64,000 nt of DNA from Streptococcus australis (GCF_901543175.1 NZ_LR594040.1:744001-808000); one strand, 5' to 3'. Shown: positions 9,073-18,243, counted from the first letter of the stretch. Numbers and translations are program-made. The notes: generated by a model not told the origin, from the letters alone.

Positions 9073-9411
9073 ATGCAAGTAATCAAACGTAACGGAGAAG
9101 TTGCCGACTTTGATCCAGATAAAATTTACCAAGCTGTCCTAAAAGCAGCGCAGACTGTTTATGTTTTGACAGATGACCTACGTCAAAACTTAGCTCAAGT
9201 CACTAAAAAAGTAGTCTTGGACTTGGAAGAAGCAAAAGTAGAACGTGCAACCATCAGTATGATCCAATCAATGGTTGAAAATCGTTTGCTGGGAGCAGGT
9301 TATATCACCATTGCAGAGCACTATATCTCTTATCGCTTGCAACGTGACTTGGAGAGAAGTGGTTACGGTGACCACATCGCAGTCCACCTGCATTTTGAAC
9401 AAATTCGTTAA
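9073..9411 (+). CDS. Stand-alone ATP-cone domain protein
   Basis: 112 residues. The first ~90 form an ATP-cone: VIKRNGEVADFDPDKI, then VERATISMIQSMVE and AEHYISYR. In ribonucleotide reductases and NrdR this domain senses ATP/dATP. NrdR's N-terminal zinc ribbon and any reductase domain are absent, so this is a lone nucleotide-sensing module with a short tail. SD AAGGAGAA lies properly before the ATG, and the gene is probably in the rimM-trmD transcript. A regulatory role is inferred from the domain; partner unknown. Confidence 0.75.
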   Translation: MQVIKRNGEVADFDPDKIYQAVLKAAQTVYVLTDDLRQNLAQVTKKVVLDLEEAKVERATISMIQSMVENRLLGAGYITIAEHYISYRLQRDLERSGYGDHIAVHLHFEQIR

Positions 9412-9414
9412 GAA

Positions 9415-9448
9415 AAAGAGTGGGATGAAAAATATCTCACTCTTTCTT
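9415..9448. terminator. Bidirectional intrinsic terminator
   Basis: Stem AAAGAGTGGGAT / ATCTCACTCTTT with loop GAAAAAT. It sits between two convergent genes and overlaps the 3' end of the minus-strand gene. Confidence 0.8.
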
Positions 9449-9757
9449 AAATCTATTTTTTTGAGCTCTCTGGACAGTAGATGGGACAAAACGTAGCCTT
9501 TTGATATCAGTGATTCGGATGATACGTGTCACATTTTTTGTAAAATTTTTAACAACAATCTGTTGACGACTGGTATCATATTTGACAATATCACCAGTGA
9601 AGCTTGTTTCAGCTAGTATGACATGAACAGCCGTTTTTTTCTGGATGGCCTGTTCAATTGTGTTAATAAGGGAGTCGTTTTCAGAATAATCTTGTTCATT
9701 ATGTCCACTGAGAAAGTCTTGTATCTTATCTAAGACTTGCTTGAATGTGTACGTCAT
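9437..9757 (-). CDS. Small conserved-looking protein, possible YolD-like fold
   Basis: 106 residues, cytoplasmic, no signal peptide. The C-terminal half is beta-rich (VHVILAETSFTGDIVKYD, then QQIVVKNFTKNVTRIIRITD), like the strand pattern of YolD-like or Sm-like proteins, but I cannot confirm a family. The N-terminal 45 residues look helical. SD AAGGGAGA lies 6-7 nt before the ATG. It stands alone, convergent with the ATP-cone gene and divergent from the CIN-box-controlled gene. Confidence 0.6.
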   Translation of the reverse strand: MTYTFKQVLDKIQDFLSGHNEQDYSENDSLINTIEQAIQKKTAVHVILAETSFTGDIVKYDTSRQQIVVKNFTKNVTRIIRITDIKRLRFVPSTVQRAQKNRFKKE

Positions 9758-9818
9758 AGGCGTCTCCCTTCTTATATATCCACATTATATAAAATTTTCC
9801 TAAAAACTACAAGATTTT

Positions 9819-9826
9819 TACGAATA
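9819..9826 (+). promoter_or_regulatory. CIN-box (ComX/sigma-X late competence promoter)
   Basis: TACGAATA, a perfect match to the streptococcal CIN-box, preceded by a T-run (TTTTTACGAATA). It lies 34 nt upstream of the PC4-like gene and points toward it. No good sigma-A -10 is seen closer to the gene. Genes behind this box are induced late in competence by the alternative sigma factor ComX. Confidence 0.85.
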
Positions 9827-9860
9827 GACTAGAGAAAGCATATCACAAAAAGGAGTTAAA

Positions 9861-10079
9861 ATGGCAGAATTTACATTTGAAATCGAAGAACACCTACTGA
9901 CCTTGTCTGAAAATGAAAAAGGATGGACAAAAGAACTAAATAGAGTCAGCTTTAATGGCGCACCAGCAAAGTTTGATATTCGAACTTGGAGCCCTGATCA
10001 TACCAAAATGGGAAAAGGAATCACTCTTACAAACGAAGAATTTCAAGTAATGGTGGATGCTTTTAAAGGAAATCAATAA
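9861..10079 (+). CDS. YdbC/PC4-like single-stranded-DNA-binding protein, late competence gene
   Basis: 72 residues of the YdbC (PC4-like, whirly-type fold) family. It starts MAEFTFEIEEHL, with conserved KFDIRTWSPDHTKMGKGITLT. Lactococcal YdbC is known to bind single-stranded DNA. SD AAAGGAG lies 7 nt before the ATG. The CIN-box just upstream fits my memory that the pneumococcal counterpart (SP_0782) is a late competence gene. A role in handling ssDNA during transformation is inferred. Confidence 0.88.
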   Translation: MAEFTFEIEEHLLTLSENEKGWTKELNRVSFNGAPAKFDIRTWSPDHTKMGKGITLTNEEFQVMVDAFKGNQ

Positions 10080-10113
10080 AAGGATATTGAGTTTTTGATT
10101 CAGTATCCTTTTT
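10078..10113. terminator. Bidirectional intrinsic terminator
   Basis: Stem AAAGGATATTGA / TTCAGTATCCTTT around loop GTTTTTGA, between the convergent PC4-like gene and bioY, with a T-run on each side. Confidence 0.8.
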
Positions 10114-10116
10114 GGG

Positions 10117-10653
10117 TTAAATTGAGAAGTATGCTTGTCCCCTAAGTCGTTGTAATAGTAGGCGACCAATGAAACTAATCGCAATGATCTTGCCAAGATC
10201 AGGGAGGATAAAAGGAAGGACACCAACTGCTAGTGCCTTATCGAATGGCATACCAGCAAGGAAGTGGAGGCTGAGAATACCTCCGACAAAGACGAGGGAA
10301 TCGCCCAAGAGGTTGGCTAGGAAAATGCGTATATGGCCACTATTTTGATGGATGAGATAAGATGTAAGTCCAGCATAGACAAGGTCGAACCAAAGATAGC
10401 CTGCACTTGGACCAACTAAAACGTGAAATCCAGCTCCTCCACCTGCAAAAACAGGTAAACCAATGACACCCATTAGGAGATAGAAAGCTACAGATAGAAC
10501 GGCTTCCCTGGGTCTAAAAACAGTAGCAATCAGACCGATCGCAAAGTTTTGCAAAGTGAAGGGGACGGGACCGATAGGGAGACTGATTTGTGCCAATACG
10601 GCGATGAGAGCAGCACCGATAGCAGGAATGGCATAGATATAAGCTTTTTTCAA
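10117..10653 (-). CDS. bioY: Biotin ECF transporter S component BioY
   Basis: 178 residues with five to six hydrophobic segments. BioY signatures are visible: ISLPIGPVPFTLQNFA near the N-terminus, GLPVFAGGGAGFHVLVGP and YLWFDLVYA. It binds biotin in the membrane and works with the shared ECF energising module encoded elsewhere. The start codon is TTG, with SD AGAGG 9 nt before it. The SD overlaps a GGTTAAC half-site that resembles a BirA operator, suggesting biotin repression. It is monocistronic. Confidence 0.92.
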   Translation of the reverse strand: MKKAYIYAIPAIGAALIAVLAQISLPIGPVPFTLQNFAIGLIATVFRPREAVLSVAFYLLMGVIGLPVFAGGGAGFHVLVGPSAGYLWFDLVYAGLTSYLIHQNSGHIRIFLANLLGDSLVFVGGILSLHFLAGMPFDKALAVGVLPFILPDLGKIIAISFIGRLLLQRLRGQAYFSI

Positions 10654-10655
10654 AA

Positions 10656-10714
10656 CTGTTAACCTCTTTTCAAAATTATAGTAACTATTATACTAATCCA
10701 GAAAGAAAAGTCAA
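10656..10714 (-). promoter_or_regulatory. bioY promoter with candidate BirA operator
   Basis: On the minus strand: -35 TTGACT (10709-10714), 16-nt spacer, perfect -10 TATAAT (10687-10692). Directly after the -10 is TAGTTAC and, about 15 nt on, GGTTAAC. These resemble the two arms of the Firmicutes BirA site (TAGTTAACC...GGTTAACTA) but the left arm is imperfect. The promoter is clear; the operator is a candidate. Confidence 0.6.
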
Positions 10715-10765
10715 CCTATTTTTTAAATTAAGGTAACAATTTTGTGACAGCCGATTTTGCATGTA

Positions 10766-10791
10766 AAAAGAGACCTCGGGAGGCCTCTTTT
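10766..10791 (-). terminator. Intrinsic terminator after gor
   Basis: Read on the plus strand, stem AAAAGAGACCT / AGGCCTCTTTT with loop CGGG. On the minus strand a T-run follows, 6 nt after the gor stop. Confidence 0.85.
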
Positions 10792-10796
10792 GATAA

Positions 10797-12143
10797 TTAG
10801 CGCATGGTTACAAATTCTTCTGAGGCAGTTGGGTGGATAGCTACTGTAGCATCAAAGTCCGCCTTGGTTGCTCCCATCTTGATGGCAACAGCGAATCCTT
10901 GAATCATCTCATCCACTCCGTAACCGAGTCCGTGAAGGCCAATAACTTTTTCATCAATACCAGCGGTGATGAGTTTGAAGCGAGATTCCTGACGATGGTC
11001 TGTAACGGCAGAGTACATAGATGCAAAACTTGATTTGTGGACTTTAATGTGGTCTTGGCCGTATTCTTTTATAGCTTCTTCCTCGGTCAAACCGACGGTT
11101 CCGATTGCAGGGTGGGAGAAGACAACAGTGGGGATAGTCGTGTAGTCCATCTTAGCACTTGTTTTCCCATTAAAGAGACGTTCAGATAGGGTTCGTCCAG
11201 CCTTGATGGCTACTGGAGTTAGTTCCTTCTCACCCGTAACGTCTCCAAGGGCATAGATACCATCTACAACTGTATTTTGATACTCATCCACTTGGATAAA
11301 TCCACGTTCGTTGAGTGTAACTCCAGCCTTTTCTAACTCCAACGCGTCTACATTTGGACGGCGACCAGTAGCCCAGATAACTTGGCTTGCAGTGTGACTG
11401 GAACCGTCTTCGAAATGAATCGTAATGCCTTGCACTGATTCTTCTAGTTTGACGGGTACCTTATGAGTGTGCAAAGGTAGGCCAGTTTTTTCCATTTCGT
11501 TGACGAGACCTTCCACGATGTAGCTATCAAAACCACGCAAAGGACGATCGCGGCGGACGAACAAATCAGTTTTTACACCGAGTGCATGGAGAACACCAGC
11601 TAGCTCAACTGCAATATAGCCAGCTCCTAGGATAGCAACGGATTCAGGAAGTTGCTCCCAAGCAAAGACATCGTCTGAGCTACCACCAAGTTCAGCTCCA
11701 GAAATGTTTGGGATGCTTGGACGAGCGCCAGTCGCAATCACGATGTGCTTGGCACGAATCAATTCACCATTGACGCTGACGGTGTGGGAATCAACAAAAT
11801 GAGCACGCCCCTCAATCAAATCAACCCCGTTGCGTTTGAAACTTCCATCATAAGATGAGCGAGCGCGATCGATGTAGGCTTCACGGTTTTGACGAAGTTT
11901 TGCGAAATCAAATTGAACATCTGAACTCGTAAAACCATAGTCGGGGCCATAGTGGTGGAAGCTTTCAGCAATCTGCGCTCCATACCACATGATTTTCTTA
12001 GGAACACAACCAAGGTTTACACAGGTTCCACCCAATTTTTTCTCTTCGATAACAGCTGCCTTGGCGCCGTGTTCACCAGCTCGGTTCATAGTAGCGATGC
12101 CGCCGCTCCCTCCACCAATGGCGATGATATCATATTCTCTCAT
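10797..12143 (-). CDS. gor: Glutathione-disulfide reductase
   Basis: 448 residues of the FAD/NAD(P)-disulfide oxidoreductase class. N-terminal FAD-binding [13 protein letters not shown] is followed by redox pair [13 protein letters not shown]. The NADPH-binding [13 protein letters not shown] (about residue 175) is followed by a basic FVRRDRPLR that fits NADPH preference. The C-terminal [11 protein letters not shown] carries the active-site His. It reduces oxidised glutathione, which streptococci import or make, for oxidative-stress defence. The ATG is preceded by AAGGAG. Confidence 0.95.
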   Translation of the reverse strand: MREYDIIAIGGGSGGIATMNRAGEHGAKAAVIEEKKLGGTCVNLGCVPKKIMWYGAQIAESFHHYGPDYGFTSSDVQFDFAKLRQNREAYIDRARSSYDGSFKRNGVDLIEGRAHFVDSHTVSVNGELIRAKHIVIATGARPSIPNISGAELGGSSDDVFAWEQLPESVAILGAGYIAVELAGVLHALGVKTDLFVRRDRPLRGFDSYIVEGLVNEMEKTGLPLHTHKVPVKLEESVQGITIHFEDGSSHTASQVIWATGRRPNVDALELEKAGVTLNERGFIQVDEYQNTVVDGIYALGDVTGEKELTPVAIKAGRTLSERLFNGKTSAKMDYTTIPTVVFSHPAIGTVGLTEEEAIKEYGQDHIKVHKSSFASMYSAVTDHRQESRFKLITAGIDEKVIGLHGLGYGVDEMIQGFAVAIKMGATKADFDATVAIHPTASEEFVTMR

Positions 12144-12318
12144 AGAAAACTCCTTATAGCTTTGATAGTCATATTCTATCCTTTTTACTTTTTGAATGCA
12201 AAAATCTGCTACGCCCTAAAGAAATAGCAGAAATCACTTGCTAAATATAGAAATAAGGTGTATGATATTACTAGTACAATTTCGTATAAATCAAATGGGA
12301 ACAAGGCATGTTTCCTGA

Positions 12319-12375
12319 ATTGTTCTTTTTTCTCTCTGAACAATCATTGTTTAGAGTAGATAAATTTGCTATAAT
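12319..12375 (+). promoter_or_regulatory. Promoter of the macAB-like operon with upstream inverted repeat
   Basis: -35 TTGTTT (12347-12352), 17 nt, -10 TATAAT (12370-12375) extended by TGC. A perfect 7-bp inverted repeat ATTGTTC (12319-12325) / GAACAAT (12338-12344) abuts the -35 on its upstream side. That placement suits an activator or repressor site. Confidence 0.65.
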
Positions 12376-12410
12376 GGTCTTTGTATTGAAAATAAAATAG
12401 GAGTTTTGTG

Positions 12411-13562
12411 ATGAAGGGGAATAAGAAAACTAAAAAATGGCAACTATACACAGCTATTGGTGCTGCAAGTATTATTATAATCAGTGCAGCGGGTATTTTG
12501 CTATTTAGACAGCCCTCGCAGGCTGCTGGTAAGGATGACACATCGCATCTTGTAGTCGCAAAGGAAGGAACAGTTGCCTCCTCTGTTCTTTTATCTGGTA
12601 CTGTCACCGCAAAAAATGAACAATATGTTTATTTGGATGCAAGTAAGGGTGAGGTAGATGAAATCTTGGTTTCTGTTGGAGATAAGGTTGACAAGGGACA
12701 AGCGCTCGTAAAATACAACAGTACAGAAGCGCAATCTGCTTATGATGCGGCTAACCGTGCCATAGCCAAGGCTGATCGTCGTATCAAGGACTTGAAGGAA
12801 TCACGAAACAACACTCTAGCTGATTCGGAAGAATATGATGGAGCGCAGGGATCTTCAGTCTCTTCCATAGATTCTCAGATTAGTGATGCTCGTGATAGTC
12901 GTGCTGATGCAGAGGCACAACTTAAAAAGGCGCAAGCTCAATTGGACGCAACAAAGGTTCTGAGTACGCTAGGAGGTACAGTTGTAGAAGTTAATCGCAA
13001 TGTATCGAAGTCCACAAGTGCTGCAAATCAAGTGATGGTTCATGTAGTAAGTAACGACAATCTACAAGTCAAGGGAGAACTTTCTGAGTACAATCTTGCC
13101 AATCTTTCTGTTGACCAAGAAGTGACCTTCTCTTCTAAAGTTTACCAAGATAAAACTTGGACAGGGAAGATCAGCTATATTTCAGCTTACCCTAAAAATA
13201 GTGGAGAAGGAACGAATGCTATAACTGGGGGGAATACTGGTTCTAAATATCCTTATACGATTGAAGTGACGAGTGAGATTGGTGATTTAAGACCAGGTTT
13301 CACCGTTAGTGTTGAGGTTAAAAGTGATAAGAAATCAATCCTCGTCCCCTTAACCAGTGTCGTTACTGAAGACGGGAAAAATTATGTTTGGGTGGTTGAC
13401 GAAGAGAATAAGGCTAAGAAAATCGAAGTTAGCCTAGGAAATGCTGACGCAGAAAACCAAGAGATCACGTCTGGTTTGACAGACGGAACCAAAGTCATCA
13501 GTAATCCAACGACTTCCTTAGAAGAAGGAAAAGAGGTGAAGGCTGATGAAACAACTAATTAG
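12411..13562 (+). CDS. MacA-like membrane fusion (adaptor) protein of an ABC efflux pump
   Basis: 383 residues from the ATG at 12411. GTG immediately upstream at 12408 is only 4 nt from the SD, so ATG (7 nt) is preferred. One N-terminal TM (about residues 10-32) anchors an extracytoplasmic part with a biotinyl-lipoyl half (VYLDASKGEVDEILVSVGDKVDKGQALV), an alpha-hairpin (about 105-180) and beta-barrel domains. The S. pneumoniae counterpart (SP_0785/Spr0693) is part of a MacAB-like pump linked to antimicrobial-peptide resistance. It overlaps the ATPase gene by 17 bp. Confidence 0.88.
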   Translation: MKGNKKTKKWQLYTAIGAASIIIISAAGILLFRQPSQAAGKDDTSHLVVAKEGTVASSVLLSGTVTAKNEQYVYLDASKGEVDEILVSVGDKVDKGQALVKYNSTEAQSAYDAANRAIAKADRRIKDLKESRNNTLADSEEYDGAQGSSVSSIDSQISDARDSRADAEAQLKKAQAQLDATKVLSTLGGTVVEVNRNVSKSTSAANQVMVHVVSNDNLQVKGELSEYNLANLSVDQEVTFSSKVYQDKTWTGKISYISAYPKNSGEGTNAITGGNTGSKYPYTIEVTSEIGDLRPGFTVSVEVKSDKKSILVPLTSVVTEDGKNYVWVVDEENKAKKIEVSLGNADAENQEITSGLTDGTKVISNPTTSLEEGKEVKADETTN

Positions 13563-14247
13563 TCTAAAAAACATCTGCCGGAGCTATCGAAATGGTGAAC
13601 AGGAACTGCAGGTCTTGAAAAATATTAATCTGGAGATTAGCGAAGGGGAATTTGTTGCCATTATGGGACCGTCTGGTTCGGGTAAATCTACTCTGATGAA
13701 TACCATCGGAATGCTGGACACCCCGACTAGCGGTGAATACTATCTAGAAGGTCAAGAAGTGGCTCGTCTAGGTGAAAAGCAGTTGGCACAGGTACGTAAC
13801 AAACAAATTGGTTTTGTCTTTCAACAGTTCTTTCTTTTGTCAAAGATGGATGCTGTTCAAAATGTTGAGTTGCCCTTGATTTATGCAGGAGTTCCAGCTG
13901 CCCAACGTCGCAAGTTGGCAGAGGAATATCTGAGTAAAGTAGAGTTGACTGATCGTATTCATCACCTTCCTTCGGAGTTGTCTGGCGGTCAAAAACAACG
14001 GGTGGCCATTGCGCGTGCTCTTGTTAACGATCCCTCAATCATCTTAGCTGATGAACCGACAGGTGCCTTGGATACGAAAACAGGAAGTCAAATCATGGAA
14101 CTCTTGGTTGAGTTAAATGAAGAAGGCAAGACTATTATTATGGTAACGCACGAGCCCGAAATTGCAGCCTATGCAAAACGCCAGATTGTAATACGTGATG
14201 GAGTTATTTCGTCTGATAGCGCTTGTTTGGAAGGAAAGGAGAACTAA
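13546..14247 (+). CDS. MacB-type ABC transporter ATP-binding protein
   Basis: 233 residues. Walker [10 protein letters not shown], signature LSGGQKQRV, Walker [13 protein letters not shown] and H-loop VTHEPE are all intact. It closely fits the LolD/MacB ATPase subfamily, which powers export or mechanotransmission rather than import. It lies between the adaptor (17-bp overlap) and the permease (1-nt gap), so all three should be made in proportion. Confidence 0.93.
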   Translation: MKQLISLKNICRSYRNGEQELQVLKNINLEISEGEFVAIMGPSGSGKSTLMNTIGMLDTPTSGEYYLEGQEVARLGEKQLAQVRNKQIGFVFQQFFLLSKMDAVQNVELPLIYAGVPAAQRRKLAEEYLSKVELTDRIHHLPSELSGGQKQRVAIARALVNDPSIILADEPTGALDTKTGSQIMELLVELNEEGKTIIMVTHEPEIAAYAKRQIVIRDGVISSDSACLEGKEN

Positions 14248-14248
14248 G

Positions 14249-15505
14249 ATGCAAAATCTGAAATTTGCCTTTTTATCTATTATGGCACACAAGATGCGCT
14301 CCTTTTTGACCATGATTGGCATTATCATCGGAGTCTCTTCAGTAGTTGTCATCATGGCTTTAGGGGACTCGATGTCTCGTCAGGTCAATAAAAATATGAC
14401 AAAATCTCAGAAAAATATTCAGGTATTTTTCTCGCCAATTAAAAGTAAGGATGGTTCCTTCACACAAAAGCAATCTGCACTGACACTATCTGGTAAAGAA
14501 GATGTTCACGTAGAACCGCCTAAAACACAGGAATCGTGGGTTAAGGAAACTGCCAAACTAAAAGGCGTAGATGGCTATTATGTGACTAATAGTGCAAATG
14601 TTACTTTGACCTATAAGGATAAAAAGGTAGAGAAAGCAAGTCTGACAGGTGGAAATATTACTTATATGTCTGCTGTGGAAAATAAAATTATTGCAGGTAG
14701 GGATCTGAGAGAACAAGACTACCGAGATTTTGCAAGTGTGATTTTGCTAGATGAAGAACTCGCTAAAAGTCTTTTTGAATCTCCTCAGGCAGCACTCAAT
14801 CAAATCATTTCAGCCAATGGATATAGCTATCGCGTGATTGGTGTTTACTCTAGTCCTGCTGTTAAAAGTGCTAAGATGTTTGGTGTAGGTGGTTTACCGA
14901 TTACAACCAATGCTTCTGTAGCAGCTAATTTTAATGTGGAGGAAATTTCTAATATTGTCTTCCGTGTGAATGATACGAGTCTAACTCCGACTTTGGGGCC
15001 AGAACTCGCACGCAAAATGACAGAAATTGCAGGAGTGCAGCAGGGAGAATATCAGGTTGTAGACGAAACTGCCGCTTTTGCAGAAGTTCAGCAAATTTTT
15101 GGTTTTATGACCGCTATTATTAGTGCTATCGCAGGAATCTCTCTCTTTGTAGGAGGGACTGGAGTTATGAATATCATGCTGGTTTCTGTAACGGAGCGTA
15201 CTCGTGAGATTGGTCTTCGTAAAGCATTGGGAGCTACACGGGCTAATATCTTGGTTCAGTTTTTGATTGAGTCCATGATTTTGACCTTATTAGGTGGAGT
15301 CATCGGTCTTGTTAGTGCAGCGGGCTTGACCACGCTAGCAGGTGCCTTGTTAAAAAATATGATGGAAGGAATAGAAGTTGGAGTCTCGCTACCGATCGCT
15401 CTCTTTAGCTTGGCTGTTTCGGCCAGCGTTGGTATGATTTTCGGAGTCTTGCCAGCCAATAAAGCGTCTAAACTTGATCCAATTGAAGCCCTTCGCTATG
15501 AGTAA
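14249..15505 (+). CDS. MacB-type ABC transporter permease
   Basis: 418 residues from the ATG at 14249, which has the strong SD AAGGAAAGGAG. A start upstream at 14195 lacks an SD. The topology is one N-terminal TM (MRSFLTMIGIIIGVSSVVVIM), a large extracytoplasmic MacB_PCD domain (about residues 45-270), then three C-terminal TMs in the FtsX domain (FMTAIISAIAGISLFVGG, the following RTREIGLRKALGA coupling loop, and two more). It is the MacB half-transporter split from its ATPase. It ends the operon at a terminator. Confidence 0.92.
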   Translation: MQNLKFAFLSIMAHKMRSFLTMIGIIIGVSSVVVIMALGDSMSRQVNKNMTKSQKNIQVFFSPIKSKDGSFTQKQSALTLSGKEDVHVEPPKTQESWVKETAKLKGVDGYYVTNSANVTLTYKDKKVEKASLTGGNITYMSAVENKIIAGRDLREQDYRDFASVILLDEELAKSLFESPQAALNQIISANGYSYRVIGVYSSPAVKSAKMFGVGGLPITTNASVAANFNVEEISNIVFRVNDTSLTPTLGPELARKMTEIAGVQQGEYQVVDETAAFAEVQQIFGFMTAIISAIAGISLFVGGTGVMNIMLVSVTERTREIGLRKALGATRANILVQFLIESMILTLLGGVIGLVSAAGLTTLAGALLKNMMEGIEVGVSLPIALFSLAVSASVGMIFGVLPANKASKLDPIEALRYE

Positions 15506-15520
15506 TATAAACAAGAAGTA

Positions 15521-15555
15521 AAACAAGATGGATATTAGTCTATCTTGTTTTTTTT
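15521..15555 (+). terminator. Intrinsic terminator after the efflux operon
   Basis: Stem AAACAAGAT / ATCTTGTTT with a 12-nt loop, then T-run. Confidence 0.8.
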
Positions 15556-15589
15556 GTATGGATTTCCCTATCGAAAATCACTAAAAATA

Positions 15590-15598
15590 TGATATAAT
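15590..15598 (+). promoter_or_regulatory. Extended -10 promoter of metG
   Basis: TGA-TATAAT, perfect extended -10, about 45 nt before the metG ATG. No convincing -35 is seen, which is common for extended -10 promoters. No T-box or methionine riboswitch fits in the short leader. Confidence 0.65.
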
Positions 15599-15643
15599 GA
15601 AGTGTTAGAAAAACAGGTTTCATTAGCCTGGAAAGGAAAAATT

Positions 15644-17641
15644 ATGTCTGAAAAGAATTTTTATATTACAACACCGATTTACTATCCATCTGGTAAACTC
15701 CATATCGGTTCTGCCTATACAACCATCGCCTGTGATGTCCTAGCGCGTTACAAACGCCTTATGGGCTGCGATGTTTTTTATCTGACAGGTTTAGATGAGC
15801 ATGGTCAAAAGATTCAACAAAAAGCAGAAGAGGCTGGCATTACACCTCAAGCCTATGTTGATGGCATGGCAGTTGGAGTCAAAGAACTCTGGCAATTACT
15901 AGATATCTCATACGATAAATTCATCCGTACGACTGATGACTACCATGAAAAAGTAGTGGCTCAAGTCTTTGAACGCTTACTTGCTCAGGATGATATCTAT
16001 TTAGGTGAATATTCTGGCTGGTATTCGGTCTCAGATGAAGAATTCTTTACAGAAAGCCAGCTTGCAGAAGTTTTCCGTGACGAAGCTGGAAATGTAACTG
16101 GGGGTATCGCTCCATCAGGTCACGAGGTCGAATGGGTTTCTGAAGAGTCATACTTCCTTCGCCTCAGCAAATACCAAGATCGCTTGGTTGAATTTTTCAA
16201 ATCTCACCCTGACTTCATCACTCCTGATGGTCGCCTTAATGAAATGCTTCGCAACTTCATCGAGCCAGGTTTGGAAGATTTGGCAGTTTCTCGTACAACC
16301 TTTACTTGGGGTGTACCAGTCCCATCAAATCCGAAACACGTTGTCTATGTATGGATTGATGCTCTTCTTAACTATGCGACGGCTCTTGGCTATGGTCAAG
16401 ATGAACACGGTAATTTTGATAAGTTCTGGAATGGAACAGTCTTCCACATGGTTGGAAAAGATATCCTTCGTTTCCACTCCATCTATTGGCCTATCCTTCT
16501 TATGATGTTGGATGTTAAATTGCCAGACCGCTTGATTGCCCACGGTTGGTTTGTCATGAAAGACGGCAAGATGTCTAAGTCTAAAGGAAACGTGGTTTAC
16601 CCTGAGATGTTGGTAGAGCGTTATGGACTAGATCCACTTCGTTACTACCTCATGCGTAGCCTTCCGGTTGGTTCGGACGGAACCTTCACTCCTGAAGACT
16701 ATGTAGGCCGTATCAACTACGAATTGGCTAATGATCTTGGGAACCTCCTCAACCGTACGGTTTCTATGATTAACAAGTACTTTGATGGGCAAATCCCTGC
16801 CTATGTAGAGGGTGTGACAGAGTTTGACAATGCGCTTGCTGACGTTGCAGAACAATCTATCGCAGACTACCATACACACATGGAAGCAGTTGACTACCCA
16901 CGTGCGCTTGAAGCGGTCTGGACTCTTATCTCTCGTACTAACAAATACATCGATGAGACTGCTCCATGGGTCTTGGCTAAGGATGAAGCTCTTCGTGACC
17001 AATTGGCAAGTGTTATGAGCCACTTGGTAGCTAGCCTTCGTGTTGTCGCTCACTTGATTGAGCCCTTTATGATGGAAACCAGTCGTGCTGTCTTGACTCA
17101 ACTTGGTCTAGCAGAAGTTTCTAGCCTTGAGAACTTGAACTTGGCTGACTTTCCTGCAGGTGTGACAGTAGTTGCCAAAGGAACCCCAATCTTCCCACGT
17201 CTGGATATGGAAGAAGAAATCGCCTATATCAAGGAACAAATGGAAGGTAATAAACCAGCAGTCGAAAAGGAATGGAATCCAGATGAAGTCGAACTCAAAC
17301 TAAACAAGGAAGAAATCAAGTTTGAAGACTTCGACAAGGTTGAAATCCGTGTCGCAGAAGTCAAAGAAGTTTCTAAAGTAGAAGGTTCTGATAAGTTGCT
17401 TCAATTCCGCTTGGATGCTGGTGATGGTGAAGATCGTCAAATCCTCTCAGGAATTGCAAAATACTATCCAAACGAACAAGAATTGGTCGGCAAGAAAGTC
17501 CAAATCGTTGCCAACCTCAAACCACGCAAGATGATGAAAAAATATGTCAGCCAAGGGATGATTCTCTCAGCTGAACATGATGGCAAATTAACCCTTCTCA
17601 CAGTTGATCCAGCTGTACCAAACGGAAGTGTGATTGGGTAA
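15644..17641 (+). CDS. metG: Methionyl-tRNA synthetase
   Basis: 665 residues from the ATG at 15644 (SD GAAAGGAAA); an in-frame GTG at 15602 lacks an SD. Class I signatures are KLHIGSAY (HIGH-type) and GKMSKSKG (KMSKS). The anticodon-binding helical domain covers about residues 370-530. A C-terminal tRNA-binding OB-fold ([16 protein letters not shown] to the end) is present. There is no zinc-knuckle quartet in the connective peptide. It charges tRNA-Met, including initiator. Confidence 0.97.
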   Translation: MSEKNFYITTPIYYPSGKLHIGSAYTTIACDVLARYKRLMGCDVFYLTGLDEHGQKIQQKAEEAGITPQAYVDGMAVGVKELWQLLDISYDKFIRTTDDYHEKVVAQVFERLLAQDDIYLGEYSGWYSVSDEEFFTESQLAEVFRDEAGNVTGGIAPSGHEVEWVSEESYFLRLSKYQDRLVEFFKSHPDFITPDGRLNEMLRNFIEPGLEDLAVSRTTFTWGVPVPSNPKHVVYVWIDALLNYATALGYGQDEHGNFDKFWNGTVFHMVGKDILRFHSIYWPILLMMLDVKLPDRLIAHGWFVMKDGKMSKSKGNVVYPEMLVERYGLDPLRYYLMRSLPVGSDGTFTPEDYVGRINYELANDLGNLLNRTVSMINKYFDGQIPAYVEGVTEFDNALADVAEQSIADYHTHMEAVDYPRALEAVWTLISRTNKYIDETAPWVLAKDEALRDQLASVMSHLVASLRVVAHLIEPFMMETSRAVLTQLGLAEVSSLENLNLADFPAGVTVVAKGTPIFPRLDMEEEIAYIKEQMEGNKPAVEKEWNPDEVELKLNKEEIKFEDFDKVEIRVAEVKEVSKVEGSDKLLQFRLDAGDGEDRQILSGIAKYYPNEQELVGKKVQIVANLKPRKMMKKYVSQGMILSAEHDGKLTLLTVDPAVPNGSVIG

Positions 17642-17645
17642 AAGC

Positions 17646-17675
17646 AAAAAACCAACGTTAGGCACGTTGGTTTTT
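17646..17675. terminator. Bidirectional intrinsic terminator
   Basis: Stem ACCAACGT / ACGTTGGT with loop TAGGC, A-run before and T-run after. It serves metG and the convergent FlaR-like gene, whose last codons it overlaps. Confidence 0.85.
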
Positions 17676-18191
17676 CTTGTTATGTGTGAGATTTTCTAAG
17701 AAGTTGTCTATCTCCTTTTGCGACCTGAGAACAATTATTTTCTCTGGATAGGTTTCTTGAACCCGCTGATAACGTTCCTTAGCGGATTTGCTCCGCCCAT
17801 CCCAGAGAATCCATCTGATAAATTCCCAGTTAAATTGCTCTTTACAGCCAGCCGCCATGCTTTCTCTGACCTTACCGCGATATGTGAAATAGCGTTTAAA
17901 AGCTCGAAAGAGACAGGTCAATGGGGAAAAATTAAGAAAGATGATTTGGTCAGCTTTTAGCATTCTTTCCTCGTAATAACACCAAGAGTAGTTGCCATCG
18001 ATGACCCAGTCTGAGTGATTGTTTAGAAAGCTTTTCATCTCGGATTTCATCCAATCACGGTCACTGTCTTGCCAATCTGGTTGAAATTGGAGGGTGTCCA
18101 TATGCAGTTTGGGAATGGAGTAGTAGTTAGATAACTTTTCTGCTAGAGTTGACTTACCAGCACCAGAATAACCGATAATTGCGATTTTCAT
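17658..18191 (-). CDS. FlaR-like P-loop kinase/ATPase (DNA topology modulation family)
   Basis: 177 residues. Walker A GYSGAGKST lies at residues 7-15. It is followed by LHMDTLQFQPDW and VIDGNYSWCYYEERM, which are typical of the adenylate-kinase-like family labelled FlaR or topology modulation protein. The true substrate of this family is not established. It is cytoplasmic and shares its strand with rpsT, with a terminator between them. Confidence 0.75.
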   Translation of the reverse strand: MKIAIIGYSGAGKSTLAEKLSNYYSIPKLHMDTLQFQPDWQDSDRDWMKSEMKSFLNNHSDWVIDGNYSWCYYEERMLKADQIIFLNFSPLTCLFRAFKRYFTYRGKVRESMAAGCKEQFNWEFIRWILWDGRSKSAKERYQRVQETYPEKIIVLRSQKEIDNFLENLTHNKKNQRA

Positions 18192-18214
18192 TTTCTACCT
18201 TTTCGTAATGGAGG

Positions 18215-18242
18215 ACAAAAAAACAGCCTCGGTGGACTGTTT
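18215..18242 (-). terminator. Intrinsic terminator after rpsT
   Basis: On the minus strand AACAGTCC pairs with GGCTGTT (one bulged T), followed by seven T. It lies immediately after the rpsT stop. Confidence 0.75.
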
Positions 18243-18243
18243 C

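Noticed and set aside
15602..15643. Upstream GTG start for metG
   Set aside because: It lies 3 nt after the -10 box, lacks an SD and adds non-conserved residues.
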